50,012 nucleotides of DNA from Slackia sp. ZJ119 (GCF_011039175.1 NZ_JAAKEN010000021.1:1-50012); one strand, 5' to 3'. Positions 1 through 10,747 are shown, counted from the first letter of the stretch. Numbers and translations: made by a program. Notes: generated by a model not told the origin, from the letters alone.

Positions 1-192
1 GACCCTTCAGAAAGAGAATTGAAAGCAATCTGGACACCTGATATGCATCTTGACCGCGCAAACCCATCTTTGTACTCGTTTGTCCAGGTTGCTATTGCAG
101 TGTCCAACTTACGAATTCAATTAAGCCGTCAGATACGGCGGCGGCTTTGCCATGGGATCATGATGGCCCGTCAGGGCCGGCGGCGGCAAGTA

Positions 193-238
193 TGCTATGC
201 TTGGACCCAAACCCATTTGAGCAAACCAACGCGAAGGA
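193..238 (+). promoter_or_regulatory. Possible -10 element and RBS of the DUF2510 gene
   Basis: A TATGCT hexamer at 193-198 is a plausible -10 about 45 bases before the start codon, and GAAGGAG at 232-238 is a good ribosome binding site. No convincing -35 is visible; the region upstream holds a GGCCC/GGGCC hairpin near 165-177. Bases 1-150 show no gene. Confidence 0.35.
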
Positions 239-244
239 GTTGTT

Positions 245-667
245 ATGGGCAATCCGCAAGCCGGCTGGTACCCCGATCCGTCCGGCGACGTCACGAAGCT
301 GCGCTACTGGGACGGCCTGCAATGGACCGACAATTTCACCGACGCCGCCGTACAAACGGCGCCCGGATACGCGCAGCCGACCTATCCGCAGCCGGGATAC
401 GGCCAGCCGGGCTATGCGCAAACGTACGGCGCCGAGAATTCGAGCGACGCGACGCTGCGGCTCGTCGCGTTCATTTTGAACGTCGTCAGCACCGTGTCGG
501 TGGGCTGGGCCATCATTCCGCTGGCCTGGATGATCCCCATCTGCGTGCGCAGCTGGAACATCTACAAGGGCACGCGCCCCAACACCACGGCGTTCGGCGT
601 GGTCGACCTGATCTTCGGCAACCTGATCGCCGGCATTTTGCTGCTGGTCAGCAAAAAGGAAGCGTAA
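245..667 (+). CDS. DUF2510 domain membrane protein
   Basis: This 140-residue protein opens with a DUF2510 motif (GWYPDPSG near residue 6, then LRYWDGLQWTD near 20), a short tryptophan-rich module common at the N-terminus of actinobacterial membrane proteins. A Pro/Tyr/Gln/Gly-rich linker with YPQPGYGQPG-type repeats follows (about 35-65). Two hydrophobic segments (about 73-100 and 115-136) should cross the membrane. The start is supported by GAAGGAG seven bases upstream. The gene is monocistronic and converges on groEL with a terminator between them. The family has no established biochemical function; the layout suggests a small membrane protein with a cytoplasmic or surface adaptor domain. 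Confidence 0.85.
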   Translation: MGNPQAGWYPDPSGDVTKLRYWDGLQWTDNFTDAAVQTAPGYAQPTYPQPGYGQPGYAQTYGAENSSDATLRLVAFILNVVSTVSVGWAIIPLAWMIPICVRSWNIYKGTRPNTTAFGVVDLIFGNLIAGILLLVSKKEA

Positions 668-762
668 AGAAGCGGCCGGCTCGGGCGTCTGCGGGCAAGG
701 GCGCAAGCCCGATGCGGACGCGGCCCCCTTGCACCGCTTTTCGAACTTGGTTCTAATAGAGA

Positions 763-794
763 AAGGCCTGGGATAGAAACCCCAGGCCTTTTTT
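763..794 (+). terminator. Intrinsic terminator between DUF2510 gene and groEL
   Basis: AAGGCCTGGG and CCCAGGCCTT form a stem around a short A-rich loop, followed by TTTTTT on the plus strand. It lies between two converging genes; the T-run favours use by the DUF2510 gene, but the stem could also stop groEL transcription from the other side. Confidence 0.8.
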
Positions 795-821
795 CGTGCG
801 TTCGTTCGAGCGAATCAGGGC

Positions 822-2483
<1,662 letters not shown>

Positions 2484-2538
2484 TCATTGGTTCTGAGAGA
2501 GAAGCGGCGCGGCGGTTGGGCCGCGCCAAAAAGAGGTG

Positions 2539-2826
2539 CTACTCGAAAACCGCGAACAGGTCGTCGGCACGAAGGATGAGCACGTTTTCGCCCTCGACGG
2601 AGATCTCGGTGCCGCCGAATTTGCCGTACACGACCTTGTCGCCGACCTTCACCGGAACTTCGACCTTGTTGCCGTCGCGATCGATGCGGCCTTCGCCAAC
2701 AGCCAAAACGACGCCGCTCTGGGGCTTTTCCTTGGCCTCGGTCGCAATGTAGAGGCCCGAAGCCGTCGTTTCTTCAGCCTCGTCCGGCTTGACGATGACG
2801 CGATCGCCCAGGGGTTTCAGGTTCAT
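2539..2826 (-). CDS. groES: Co-chaperonin GroES (Hsp10)
   Basis: The 95-residue product is the heptameric lid of the GroEL cage. MNLKPLGDRVIVKP is the family N-terminus; the mobile-loop region (EETTASGLYI, about 18-27) and the tail EGENVLILRADDLFAV are conserved. The start at 2826 has GGAAGG upstream; an ATG 16 codons earlier would add a charged stretch that is not part of the family. It is the first gene of groES-groEL, preceded by a CIRCE operator and a sigma-70-like promoter. Confidence 0.98.
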   Translation of the reverse strand: MNLKPLGDRVIVKPDEAEETTASGLYIATEAKEKPQSGVVLAVGEGRIDRDGNKVEVPVKVGDKVVYGKFGGTEISVEGENVLILRADDLFAVFE

Positions 2827-2901
2827 AGGAGTGCCTTCCTTTCGCTCGGCACGGAAACGTTCCCGCGCCTCCATGCAATAACCACTCTTGTTCTTCGACT
2901 G

Positions 2902-2928
2902 CTAGCACTCAAACGGTTCGAGTGCTAA
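2902..2928 (-). promoter_or_regulatory. CIRCE operator (HrcA binding site)
   Basis: CTAGCACTC-N9-GAGTGCTAA matches the CIRCE consensus (TTAGCACTC-N9-GAGTGCTAA) with one mismatch. It lies just downstream of the predicted groES transcription start, the usual place for HrcA repression that is relieved on heat shock. hrcA itself is not in this window. Confidence 0.95.
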
Positions 2929-2940
2929 ACAATGGAACCC

Positions 2941-2968
2941 ATCATAACACCGATGAAAACCTTTGCAA
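2941..2968 (-). promoter_or_regulatory. groESL promoter
   Basis: Read on the minus strand, TTGCAA (-35) and TATGAT (-10) are separated by 16 bases. The transcript would begin near 2934, immediately before the CIRCE element. Confidence 0.75.
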
Positions 2969-3529
2969 GCCCTTCCATCAAATTCGAGCGCCCGTTGCCC
3001 AATGTTCGACCAACCACCAGGGTTTCCCCACAAGTAGGTGCGAAGGGGGCAGAGCAATGACCAGATCATCGTTTATTGTGATGGCGCCAAAAAGAGATCG
3101 CCGATATACACATTTGCATACTTTCGATAGAGTTTTGCATATTATCAGGACCCTCAAAACCACCGATTTGCAAAACACCCGAAACCTTGGTTAACTTACA
3201 CTACTATTTTACGCTTCCAATCGGCTAAGTCGACATAAGACGCCCGCGAATACCCCTTTTACGCCCTCGCTCACGCATGTCGTTTACTGCAGGAAGATAA
3301 AATGCGGTAAATATACCGCGTCAACATTATGCATTTTACGATTCGGTGGTGCAAGTTAACCATGGTTTTGGCATTTTGCACTACCGAGTCTAAGGAGAGC
3401 CATCAAGTCGCAGATTTCATGGACTTTCCCCTCGACTGCAGTAAAAATGATATGACATCATAACTTTTATATGAGAAGCGGACGACCGGCAACACGGGAC
3501 CAGTCCGCCACTGCCTCGCCCAGAGGCGC
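2969..3529. other. Intergenic region with several palindromes
   Basis: No credible gene is seen in these 560 bases, which are more AT-rich than the rest of the window. They hold a short palindrome GCGGTA-AATA-TACCGC near 3305-3320, a long-range inverted repeat CGGTGGTGCAA / TTGCACTACCG (3344-3354 and 3376-3386, one mismatch) and ATGAT-ATGAC-ATCAT near 3447. An AAGGAG at 3392-3397 has no start codon at a usable distance. The palindromes may be operators for the flanking plus-strand gene; this is inference. Confidence 0.4.
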
Positions 3530-4417
3530 ATGCCCATTTCTCGCAAACGAGTCGCAACCGTCGCACGAGAGAGAGGCACCGTGATCAAATCTCAATTGGA
3601 ACTCTTGCATGATCAGGCCAAAGACCTTGAGCGCCGCTATCGAACCGAACTTGAGGCGATGCCTGCCGGCAAGCTGGCAAAAAACCGCAAAAACGGTCGC
3701 ACCTACTATCGCATCATTACCTCGAAGGCAGGAAAGCGTCGAAGCTACGGGGTCACAGGCAACAGCGACCTTATCAATCTCTACGCGCGCAAGGAGTATC
3801 TCTGTCGCGCCTTGCGCGTGATCGAGGAAAACGTGCTCTCGCTGCACAAGGCCGCCAAAGAGTGCCAAGCCTTCGACCCGTTGGAAATAGTCGGCTCGTT
3901 ATCGGCATCCTACCAGGACCTCGAACTTGCAAGCTTCTTCCCTGTCGTAACCGGCGCCGCCGCATTGGGCTTAGACGACCTGACAGCCGAGCGCATAGCG
4001 TCGCATGCGGCTTGGGGAGGCGAGCCTTATGAAAAGAGCACGTACCGAGAAGAAGGCTTCACGATCGTGACCAGGCGCGGAGAGAGGATGCGCTCGAAGG
4101 CCGAAGCCATGATTGCCGATCGGCTCGCTGATTACGGCATCGCCTATCACTACGAAGAAATGCTGTACTGCTCCAATCGCACCTTCGTGCCCGACTTTAC
4201 ATTTGAAGGCAAATGCGGAACGATGTTTTACCTGGAGTTTTGCGGGCGCATGGATGATCCGAACTACGTGCGTAAGCATATCGACAAAATGCATGCATAC
4301 GAGAAAGCCGGCATAGTTCCTTGGAAGAACATTATCTATGTTTACGCATCTGGAAACGAACTGGATATGCGCCGAATCGAAGAAATCATCCGCAACCAGG
4401 TCATACCGTGGCTCTAA
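3530..4417 (+). CDS. Uncharacterised protein with PD-(D/E)XK nuclease-like C-terminal half
   Basis: I do not recognise a named family. The 295-residue product has a charged helical N-terminal half (about 1-110) with an RTYYRIITSKAGKRRSYG segment. The C-terminal half carries the pattern of a PD-(D/E)XK fold: RSKAEAMIADRL (about 190-201), then FVPDFTF (about 225-231) and YLEFCGRMDD (about 238-247), where PD...E-x-F would be the metal-binding core, although the usual lysine is not obvious. Two starts are possible: ATG at 3530 and GTG at 3581, the latter with GAGAGAGG four bases upstream. Codon use is visibly less GC-rich than in neighbouring genes, which suggests transfer. It stands alone between groES and eno. 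It could be a solitary defence or mobile-element endonuclease. Confidence 0.6.
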   Translation: MPISRKRVATVARERGTVIKSQLELLHDQAKDLERRYRTELEAMPAGKLAKNRKNGRTYYRIITSKAGKRRSYGVTGNSDLINLYARKEYLCRALRVIEENVLSLHKAAKECQAFDPLEIVGSLSASYQDLELASFFPVVTGAAALGLDDLTAERIASHAAWGGEPYEKSTYREEGFTIVTRRGERMRSKAEAMIADRLADYGIAYHYEEMLYCSNRTFVPDFTFEGKCGTMFYLEFCGRMDDPNYVRKHIDKMHAYEKAGIVPWKNIIYVYASGNELDMRRIEEIIRNQVIPWL

Positions 4418-4598
4418 GAAAGCACTGATCGAATCCTTCAGAAGCAGAAACAGACCGCATGCCGGCAGCCGATTGGAAAGACCAAAAGACTGCCTGCTTC
4501 AGCGAGAGGACCCCGTTTCGACATGCGAACCCACTAAAGCCAGCGAGAAACTCTGCTAGAAGCATGGCTGACATGCGAACCCACCAAAGTCAGCGAAA
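4418..4598. repeat. Two-copy direct repeat with 50-base period
   Basis: The motif GACATGCGAACCCAC, followed by AAAG and CAGCGA, occurs at 4520-4549 and again at 4570-4599 with three to four differences, exactly 50 bases apart. No gene is visible here. The second copy runs directly into a long inverted repeat. Confidence 0.6.
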
Positions 4599-4694
4599 GC
4601 CTCTCAGGTGCCCGAGATTGCCGTGAAAGCCTGAGGAAGCGTACTTCGGTACGCGACGAAGGCTTGGAGCGGCAAGATCGGGTGCCTGAGAGGC
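4599..4694. repeat. 96-base imperfect palindrome (foldback element)
   Basis: Outer arms at 4599-4622 and 4671-4694 pair at 20 of 24 positions. Inside them, AAGCCT/AGGCTT (4628-4633, 4660-4665) and a perfect GCGTAC-TTCG-GTACGC hairpin (4639-4654) continue the fold. No T-run follows on either strand, so it is not an ordinary terminator. It may be a REP-like or miniature mobile element, or an RNA processing signal downstream of eno. Confidence 0.65.
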
Positions 4695-4709
4695 TTGCAG
4701 CGTCGGCCG

Positions 4710-4790
4710 GTTCCGCCAGTCCCGTCAGGGCCGGCGGAACTCCCGCCTCGCAGCGTCGGCTGGTTCCGGTCGGCTTCGCCGACCGGAACC
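4710..4790 (-). terminator. Tandem stem-loops downstream of eno
   Basis: Directly after the eno stop codon is a perfect 12-13 bp stem with a TTCG loop (4762-4790, arms GGTTCCGGTCGGC / GCCGACCGGAACC). A second hairpin (GTTCCGCC/GGCGGAAC) lies at 4710-4740. Neither has a T-run in the eno direction, so they may be Rho-assisted or serve mainly to stabilise the mRNA end. Confidence 0.5.
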
Positions 4791-4796
4791 ACTCCG

Positions 4797-6248
<1,452 letters not shown>

Positions 6249-6259
6249 GCCGGCGCCGG

Positions 6260-7072
6260 TCAGCGTTTCCCGAGCCTCTCAAGCACCGGGATGCACACGC
6301 GCTCGACCCGGCCGGGATCGATCTCTACGTCCATCACGCGGGCGTCGGTGCCGTAGATGCGCCGCAGCATTTCGGTCGTGATGCATTCCTGAGGGGTCCC
6401 TGAAGCAAGCACCCGCCCCTCTTCCATCACCACCACTTTGTCGGCGCAGAACAGCGCGTGGTCGGGATCATGGGTCACCATCACGACGGCCTTGCCGAGG
6501 CGCGAGAGCTCTTGCATGCGGGACAGCACCAAATGCTGGTTGCCGAAATCCAAGACCGCCGTCGGCTCGTCCATCACCAGGATGTTGCTTTCCTGCGCCA
6601 AGGCGCGAGCGATCAGCACGAGCTGCTGCTGGCCTCCGGACAAGGTCGTATAGGCGGTGTGCGCCAAATCGACAAGGCCCAAAAGGTCCAGGGCCTCGTA
6701 AGCCGTCGCAAGGTCCGCCTCCGTCGGACGGGAGCCGTGGGCCAGATGAGGCGTCCGCCCAAGCAGAACGACGTCGGCGACGGTAAAGGGGAAGGGGGCG
6801 CGGTGGGCTTGCGGGATGTACGCAAAACGCTTGGCACGCGTTGTCTCGTCCAAGCTTGAAACCTCTTCCCCGTCGACCTTCACGCTGCCCGCCATAAGGG
6901 GAAGCAGCCCCATGGCGGCTTTCAGCGTCGTGGTTTTGCCACAGCCGTTGGCGCCGATGATGCAGGCGAACTGCCCGTTGTCAACGGTGAAAGACACGCC
7001 GTGCACGATCTCTTTCGCGCGTTTTTTGCCATAACCGGTCCGCAGGTCGGTAACGGTGAGTGCGTGGATCAT
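6260..7072 (-). CDS. ABC transporter ATP-binding protein, FecE/FepC type
   Basis: This 270-residue ATPase would power the adjacent FecCD permease, a type II importer family for iron-siderophore, haem or cobalamin. Walker A GANGCGKTT (about 41-49), Q-loop at IPQAH, signature LSGGQQQ (about 141), Walker B ILVMDEPT (about 162-169) and the switch His in VTHDPDH are all present. The start at 7072 (MIHALTVTD) has GGAGG upstream; a start at 7174 would add 34 residues not typical of the family. It is the last gene of the uptake operon, 105 bases after the permease gene. The substrate cannot be read from the sequence. Confidence 0.93.
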   Translation of the reverse strand: MIHALTVTDLRTGYGKKRAKEIVHGVSFTVDNGQFACIIGANGCGKTTTLKAAMGLLPLMAGSVKVDGEEVSSLDETTRAKRFAYIPQAHRAPFPFTVADVVLLGRTPHLAHGSRPTEADLATAYEALDLLGLVDLAHTAYTTLSGGQQQLVLIARALAQESNILVMDEPTAVLDFGNQHLVLSRMQELSRLGKAVVMVTHDPDHALFCADKVVVMEEGRVLASGTPQECITTEMLRRIYGTDARVMDVEIDPGRVERVCIPVLERLGKR

Positions 7073-7177
7073 ATTTTCTGCCTCCGCACAACCCTCGGCG
7101 TCTGCGGGAAGCGACAACGAAGCCCGCAGGCCGCCGCCGCGTTCCGGCCGGTCTGTTCCGCACGTTGGTGCCATAGC

Positions 7178-8338
7178 CTACCATCCCCTCATGTTGCGCT
7201 TGAAGATGATGACGAAGAAGGGCACGCCGACAAGCGCCGTCAGGATGCCGATAGGGATTTCCACGGCAAGGAGCAAACGCGCCAAATCGTCCACAACGAG
7301 CAAAAAAGCGGCGCCTGCCAGCATGGACGTCGGTAAAAGGATCCGGTAGTTCGGCCCCACGATGGAACGGGCGAGATGGGGAACCACCAGCCCCACCCAT
7401 CCGACGATGCCCGCCACAGCCACAGAAGCGCTGGTGACCATGGTCGCGCCGAAGATGACCCACAGCCTGACCCGCCCCGTATTGATGCCAAGGGACTTCG
7501 CCTCTTCATCGCCGAACGAAAGCACGTTGAGCTGCCACGCATGGCGCAAAAGGATGACGAAGCCCAAGACCATGGGAACGGCGGCAACGAGGTCCGACCT
7601 GTTTATGTCGTTGAAAGAGCCCATGAGCCAGAACGTGATCGCCGGCAGCTGGTCGTTCGAATCGGCCACGAGCTTTACGACCGACATGCCGGACTGGAAA
7701 AGCGTCCCCACGAGTATGCCGGCAAGCACAAGGCCGAGCATGGGGTCGTACGACCCCACTTGTTTGTCGAGCCACACGGTAGCCCCCACGGCAGCCAAGC
7801 CGCCCAGGAAGGCGAACAGCTGAACGTATCCGCCGCCAAGGTTCCAAAGCAGCGCAAGGCAGGCCCCCAGCGACGCCCCGGCGGAAGCGCCCAGAAGGTC
7901 AGGCGAGGTCAGCGGGTTCTTGAACATGCCCTGGTAGCTCGCGCCGGCTATGGACAAGGCGGCGCCGGTCAGCACGACGATGGCCACGCGCGGCATGCGA
8001 ATGTGCCAAAGAACGCGCTCGGCGTTGCTGACGGGAATGCTGCCTTCGGTCCAAAGCGAAGGGTCCGCCACGCAAGCGCTCACGTAGGATGCGACCTTGG
8101 CGGGATAAGAGACCAAGGCGTCGAGCAACTCGCTTGGCGAGACGTCGTATTTGCCCATGCACAAAGAAGCGACGACGAGCACCGCCACGCCGACCCAGAG
8201 GGCTATGCGGGCCTTGCGCGTACCGCCGAGGGCGAAAGCGTCTTTTGCGGCTGCGGCACGGTCCTTGCCGCCGCAAGAGACGCGCTCAAGCGGTGCGGCT
8301 TCTTCAAAGGTGTTTTTTGCGGCTTCCTTATTCGGCAT
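7178..8338 (-). CDS. FecCD/BtuC-family ABC transporter permease
   Basis: A 386-residue permease of the BtuC/FecCD family, expected to form a homodimeric ten-helix channel with the downstream ATPase. A hydrophilic N-terminal extension of about 50 residues precedes the first membrane helix (LWVGVAVLVVASLCM). Family motifs include GASYQGMFKNPLTSPDLLG, GWVGLVVPHLAR and the C-terminal IPIGILTALVGVPFFVIIF. The ATG at 8338 overlaps the end of the DUF2149 gene by 11 bases, implying translational coupling. A much longer frame upstream is only the reverse reading of that gene. Confidence 0.93.
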   Translation of the reverse strand: MPNKEAAKNTFEEAAPLERVSCGGKDRAAAAKDAFALGGTRKARIALWVGVAVLVVASLCMGKYDVSPSELLDALVSYPAKVASYVSACVADPSLWTEGSIPVSNAERVLWHIRMPRVAIVVLTGAALSIAGASYQGMFKNPLTSPDLLGASAGASLGACLALLWNLGGGYVQLFAFLGGLAAVGATVWLDKQVGSYDPMLGLVLAGILVGTLFQSGMSVVKLVADSNDQLPAITFWLMGSFNDINRSDLVAAVPMVLGFVILLRHAWQLNVLSFGDEEAKSLGINTGRVRLWVIFGATMVTSASVAVAGIVGWVGLVVPHLARSIVGPNYRILLPTSMLAGAAFLLVVDDLARLLLAVEIPIGILTALVGVPFFVIIFKRNMRGW

Positions 8339-8810
8339 TGCCGTCAGCCTCGTCAGCGCCGCCTTCGGGATTTTGGGCCGAGGCGTCTGCCGCGGCCGCT
8401 TGGGCGTTGTCCGCGCCGCCCTCTTGCCCCGCTTCGCCTCCGGGGGCTGCGCCTTGCGCCATCGCTTCGTCATCCGCTCGGGCCTGCTCGGCGTCTTCGC
8501 CGTTTTCGTAAAGGTAATAGATGCCGGTGGAAGGATCGCGGTAGACGTTGCCGACGTCTTGGTAGTAATTGCCCGCCGAGCCGTCTTCCAGGCCTTGTTC
8601 CAGCGATTCAGGGTCGACTTCCGCCATGGCCGCCTGGTCAAGCTCTTCGACCGAAGTGAGCTGGATGTTGTAGGCGCCTACCAGCGCCACCAAAAAGCCG
8701 CAGGCCAGCACGAGCATGCAGTCGGCAAGGTTGACGATGTATGCTTGCGGATTCACGTCTTCGCCCATCGGCGCAGACGACGCGAACCGTCGATCTCGAA
8801 AACTTCTCAT
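8328..8810 (-). CDS. DUF2149 protein, ExbD-like partner of the ExbB homologue
   Basis: The 160-residue product has one membrane span near its N-terminus (VNLADCMLVLACGFLVALVG, about 27-46) after a short cytoplasmic tail. The Asp at residue 30 sits where ExbD and TolR carry the proton-carrying Asp of their single helix. The C-terminal half is an Ala/Gly/Glu/Asp-rich tail of low complexity that would lie outside the membrane. The start at 8810 has GGAGG nine bases upstream. It lies between the ExbB-like gene and the permease gene, and DUF2149 is known as a companion of MotA/TolQ/ExbB channels, mostly in archaeal clusters. Assignment as an ExbD equivalent is inference from context and the Asp-bearing helix. 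Confidence 0.8.
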   Translation of the reverse strand: MRSFRDRRFASSAPMGEDVNPQAYIVNLADCMLVLACGFLVALVGAYNIQLTSVEELDQAAMAEVDPESLEQGLEDGSAGNYYQDVGNVYRDPSTGIYYLYENGEDAEQARADDEAMAQGAAPGGEAGQEGGADNAQAAAADASAQNPEGGADEADGNAE

Positions 8811-8863
8811 GGTCGGTCCTCCAAAATGCTTGAGCAGTTGCACAAAAACCGGGGCGCGAAAAC

Positions 8864-9619
8864 CTACGCCTGAGCAGGCTGGGAAGGCGCCTCGCTTTCG
8901 GGCGACGCGGCGCCGAGCATGCTTTCGCAGTCCTTGAGCGGGTCGCCCGCATAGTTGCACGGCAGCGATTCGCCCCGCTGCGCCGCCAGCTGGCCAGTCT
9001 CCACGACGCATCCCATGAGGGATTCCAAGGAGCTGACGCATTCGGTGTACCAGCCGCTGCGCACCTTTGAAACGACAAGGGCCACGATGGCGCAGACCAG
9101 GCCGACCACCGTTGCGTCGAAGGCGGTGAGCAGCGCCCGGGAAAGGATCTCGGTCTGGTTTTGCCCCAAGGCCACAATGCCAGGTCCCAGCGGAATCAAG
9201 GTGCCCATGAGGCCGAGCAGCGGCGCGATCTTCGCGATGGTGTCGGTCCAGGCAAGTCGTCGCTGATAGCGCTGCTGGGCTTTCGTTATGCTTATTTGAG
9301 CGAGCGAGAAAAGCGCCTCTTCGGGAAGGCCCAGGTTCCGCGCCACCACAAGCAGCGCTTCCTTCTGGAAGCGCAAAAGCTTGCTTCGGGCGATGACGCC
9401 GATCAGTTCCGCGGGCGCGGCTTCAGAGATGGCATTGACGATGGCGGGCATGTTCTGTTTGTAATGGCGCCGTTCGGTCAGCCATTCGGCAAACACTTGC
9501 CCGATGATGAACACCGTGGCGACCAAAAGCGCAATGAGGCACACCATGGTCGGAATCAGCATGCCCTGAGATATCTTGTTGAGGATGTCGGGCAAGTATG
9601 TCTCTTCGTAGACGTTCAT
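8864..9619 (-). CDS. MotA/TolQ/ExbB proton channel family protein
   Basis: A 251-residue membrane protein with three predicted helices (about 20-44, 126-148 and 160-186). The conserved stretch around IAPLLGLMGTLIPLGPGIVALGQ matches the TolQ/ExbB core (LLGLLGTVxGM). The cytoplasmic loop of about 80 residues between helices 1 and 2 is the right size for ExbB. GGAAGG precedes the ATG. Members pair with a one-helix Asp-bearing protein, here the DUF2149 product downstream, to turn proton flow into mechanical work. Its place between a binding-protein gene and the ABC permease is unusual for a monoderm. Confidence 0.9.
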   Translation of the reverse strand: MNVYEETYLPDILNKISQGMLIPTMVCLIALLVATVFIIGQVFAEWLTERRHYKQNMPAIVNAISEAAPAELIGVIARSKLLRFQKEALLVVARNLGLPEEALFSLAQISITKAQQRYQRRLAWTDTIAKIAPLLGLMGTLIPLGPGIVALGQNQTEILSRALLTAFDATVVGLVCAIVALVVSKVRSGWYTECVSSLESLMGCVVETGQLAAQRGESLPCNYAGDPLKDCESMLGAASPESEAPSQPAQA

Positions 9620-9658
9620 AGGGATCCTTCCGAACAGCAGAAGCAGGGTGGGCGAATG

Positions 9659-10558
9659 TCATGAGGCCGGATGCACCGGCGCCGGCGGAGGGTACGAGTC
9701 CCCAAGGATTTCGAGGGCCTCGTCCTCGGTGAGCTCTATGCGGTACACCAGCGAATAGAACTCGATGGTCCGGGCCAGCATGTCTATGGGGTAGCGATCC
9801 GGATAGAAGAGGTTGGCAAGCCATTGGATGCCGATCCAGCGGTTGACCCCCGGAGGCCGGTCGCACCAGGCGAAGGGGAGGTTGGGCATGCCGAAGACGT
9901 GCCCCGACTTCACGGCGCCGATGCCCGCCCAATCCGACGAAGAGCGAATGAGGTTGACCGCTCCGCCGCGATTGTCCTCGTCCCACGATATGATGACTTC
10001 AGGATCCCATTCCACGACCTGTTCGAGCGAGACTTGGCTCATGCCAAGGCCGGGCAGCCCCTCGCCCACCTCGGCCACGTCGATGCCGCCCGCCACGAGA
10101 AACGCTTTTGCATGCTGGGACGTCGTCGGCTCGGTCGACAATCCCAGCGGACCTTCTGCGTAGTAAAAACGCACGCGCTCTTCGTCGGGAATGTCGGCGA
10201 CGGCGGCCGCCACTTCCTCGTAGATGCCTTCGAGGTAGACGGCAAGCTCTTCTGCACGCTCTTCGCAGCCCATGATGTCGCCGACAAAGCGGTACGCTTG
10301 CGCGATGTGGTCGAACGACCCGTCCACCAGCACGACGGGAATGCCCGTGGCGTCCTGCAACGCGTTGGCGTCTGAGATGTTCAGGCCCGAAAGCTCAACG
10401 CCGGAAATGGAAAACACCAGCTGAACGTCTTGCTGCATGAGCATTTCGCGGTCTATTTGGGCGCCGTCTCCAATGGAGCCCATATAGAGCAAGTCTCCCA
10501 TTTCGGGCGGAAGCAAGGCCAGCTGCTCTTCGTCCAGCGCCTTGAGCATTATACTCAT
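9659..10558 (-). CDS. ABC substrate-binding protein (FhuD/BtuF-like), N-terminally truncated
   Basis: The 299-residue product matches the latter part of periplasmic-binding proteins for siderophores or cobalamin: a first lobe with LMQQDVQLVFSISG and DATGIPVVLVDG, a linking helix, then VVEWDPEVIISWDEDN and the closing lobe ending near residue 280. Signal peptide, lipobox and the first strand-helix of the N-lobe are missing, and an in-frame TAA lies four codons before the first ATG. The frame itself is intact over 300 codons. ATGs at 10558 and 10549 are both possible; no clear RBS precedes either. It heads the minus-strand uptake operon. It is either a decaying gene or a cytoplasmic derivative. 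Confidence 0.75.
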   Translation of the reverse strand: MSIMLKALDEEQLALLPPEMGDLLYMGSIGDGAQIDREMLMQQDVQLVFSISGVELSGLNISDANALQDATGIPVVLVDGSFDHIAQAYRFVGDIMGCEERAEELAVYLEGIYEEVAAAVADIPDEERVRFYYAEGPLGLSTEPTTSQHAKAFLVAGGIDVAEVGEGLPGLGMSQVSLEQVVEWDPEVIISWDEDNRGGAVNLIRSSSDWAGIGAVKSGHVFGMPNLPFAWCDRPPGVNRWIGIQWLANLFYPDRYPIDMLARTIEFYSLVYRIELTEDEALEILGDSYPPPAPVHPAS

Positions 10559-10589
10559 ATAAGTATATTATTCTTGATTAAGAATACAA
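10550..10589 (-). promoter_or_regulatory. Promoter and palindromic operators of the uptake operon
   Basis: On the minus strand TTGTAT (10589-10584) and TATACT (10567-10562) are 16 bases apart. An imperfect palindrome (10571-10584, TTCTT/AAGAA arms) fills the spacer. A second, TATACTCATATAAGTATA (10550-10567, 16 of 18 symmetric), covers the -10 and the first ATG. Transcription from here would begin almost at the start codon, giving a leaderless or near-leaderless mRNA. A metal-dependent repressor is a reasonable guess but no known box is matched. Confidence 0.5.
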
Positions 10590-10691
10590 TGGGCAATTTG
10601 CCATTCCTTTGAAGCCTCGCCGGGGTAGCAGCCGCGCCAGAACGGCAACGTTTGCCGGAGCGGCGGCACGGCAGCAGCACCAGGGCGGCAG

Positions 10692-10736
10692 CGTTCGCCA
10701 GGGTATTTGTGCACCTGCACAAGCAGGCGGTGAACG
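10692..10736. repeat. Hairpin repeat, copy 2 (after ecfT stop)
   Basis: Shares the 35-base core (CGCCAGGGTATTTGTGC... ...CACAAGCAG) with 6205-6239, differing at two positions. The outer stem differs in sequence (CGTTCGCC/GGTGAACG, one G-U pair) but still pairs. It ends 11 bases from the ecfT stop codon, the same spacing as copy 1 from the fecE stop. Confidence 0.65.
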
Positions 10737-10747
10737 GGCGGCGCCGC

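Noticed and set aside
2960-3060. A possible tRNA around an ATTCGAGC word
   Set aside because: No acceptor stem or anticodon arm can be folded around it.
2978-3178. A 66-codon minus-strand frame between groES and the nuclease-like gene
   Set aside because: No RBS, atypical codon use, and no recognisable sequence.
3419-3463. A 14-codon frame after an AAGGAG site
   Set aside because: The RBS is more than 20 bases from the ATG and the peptide has no support.
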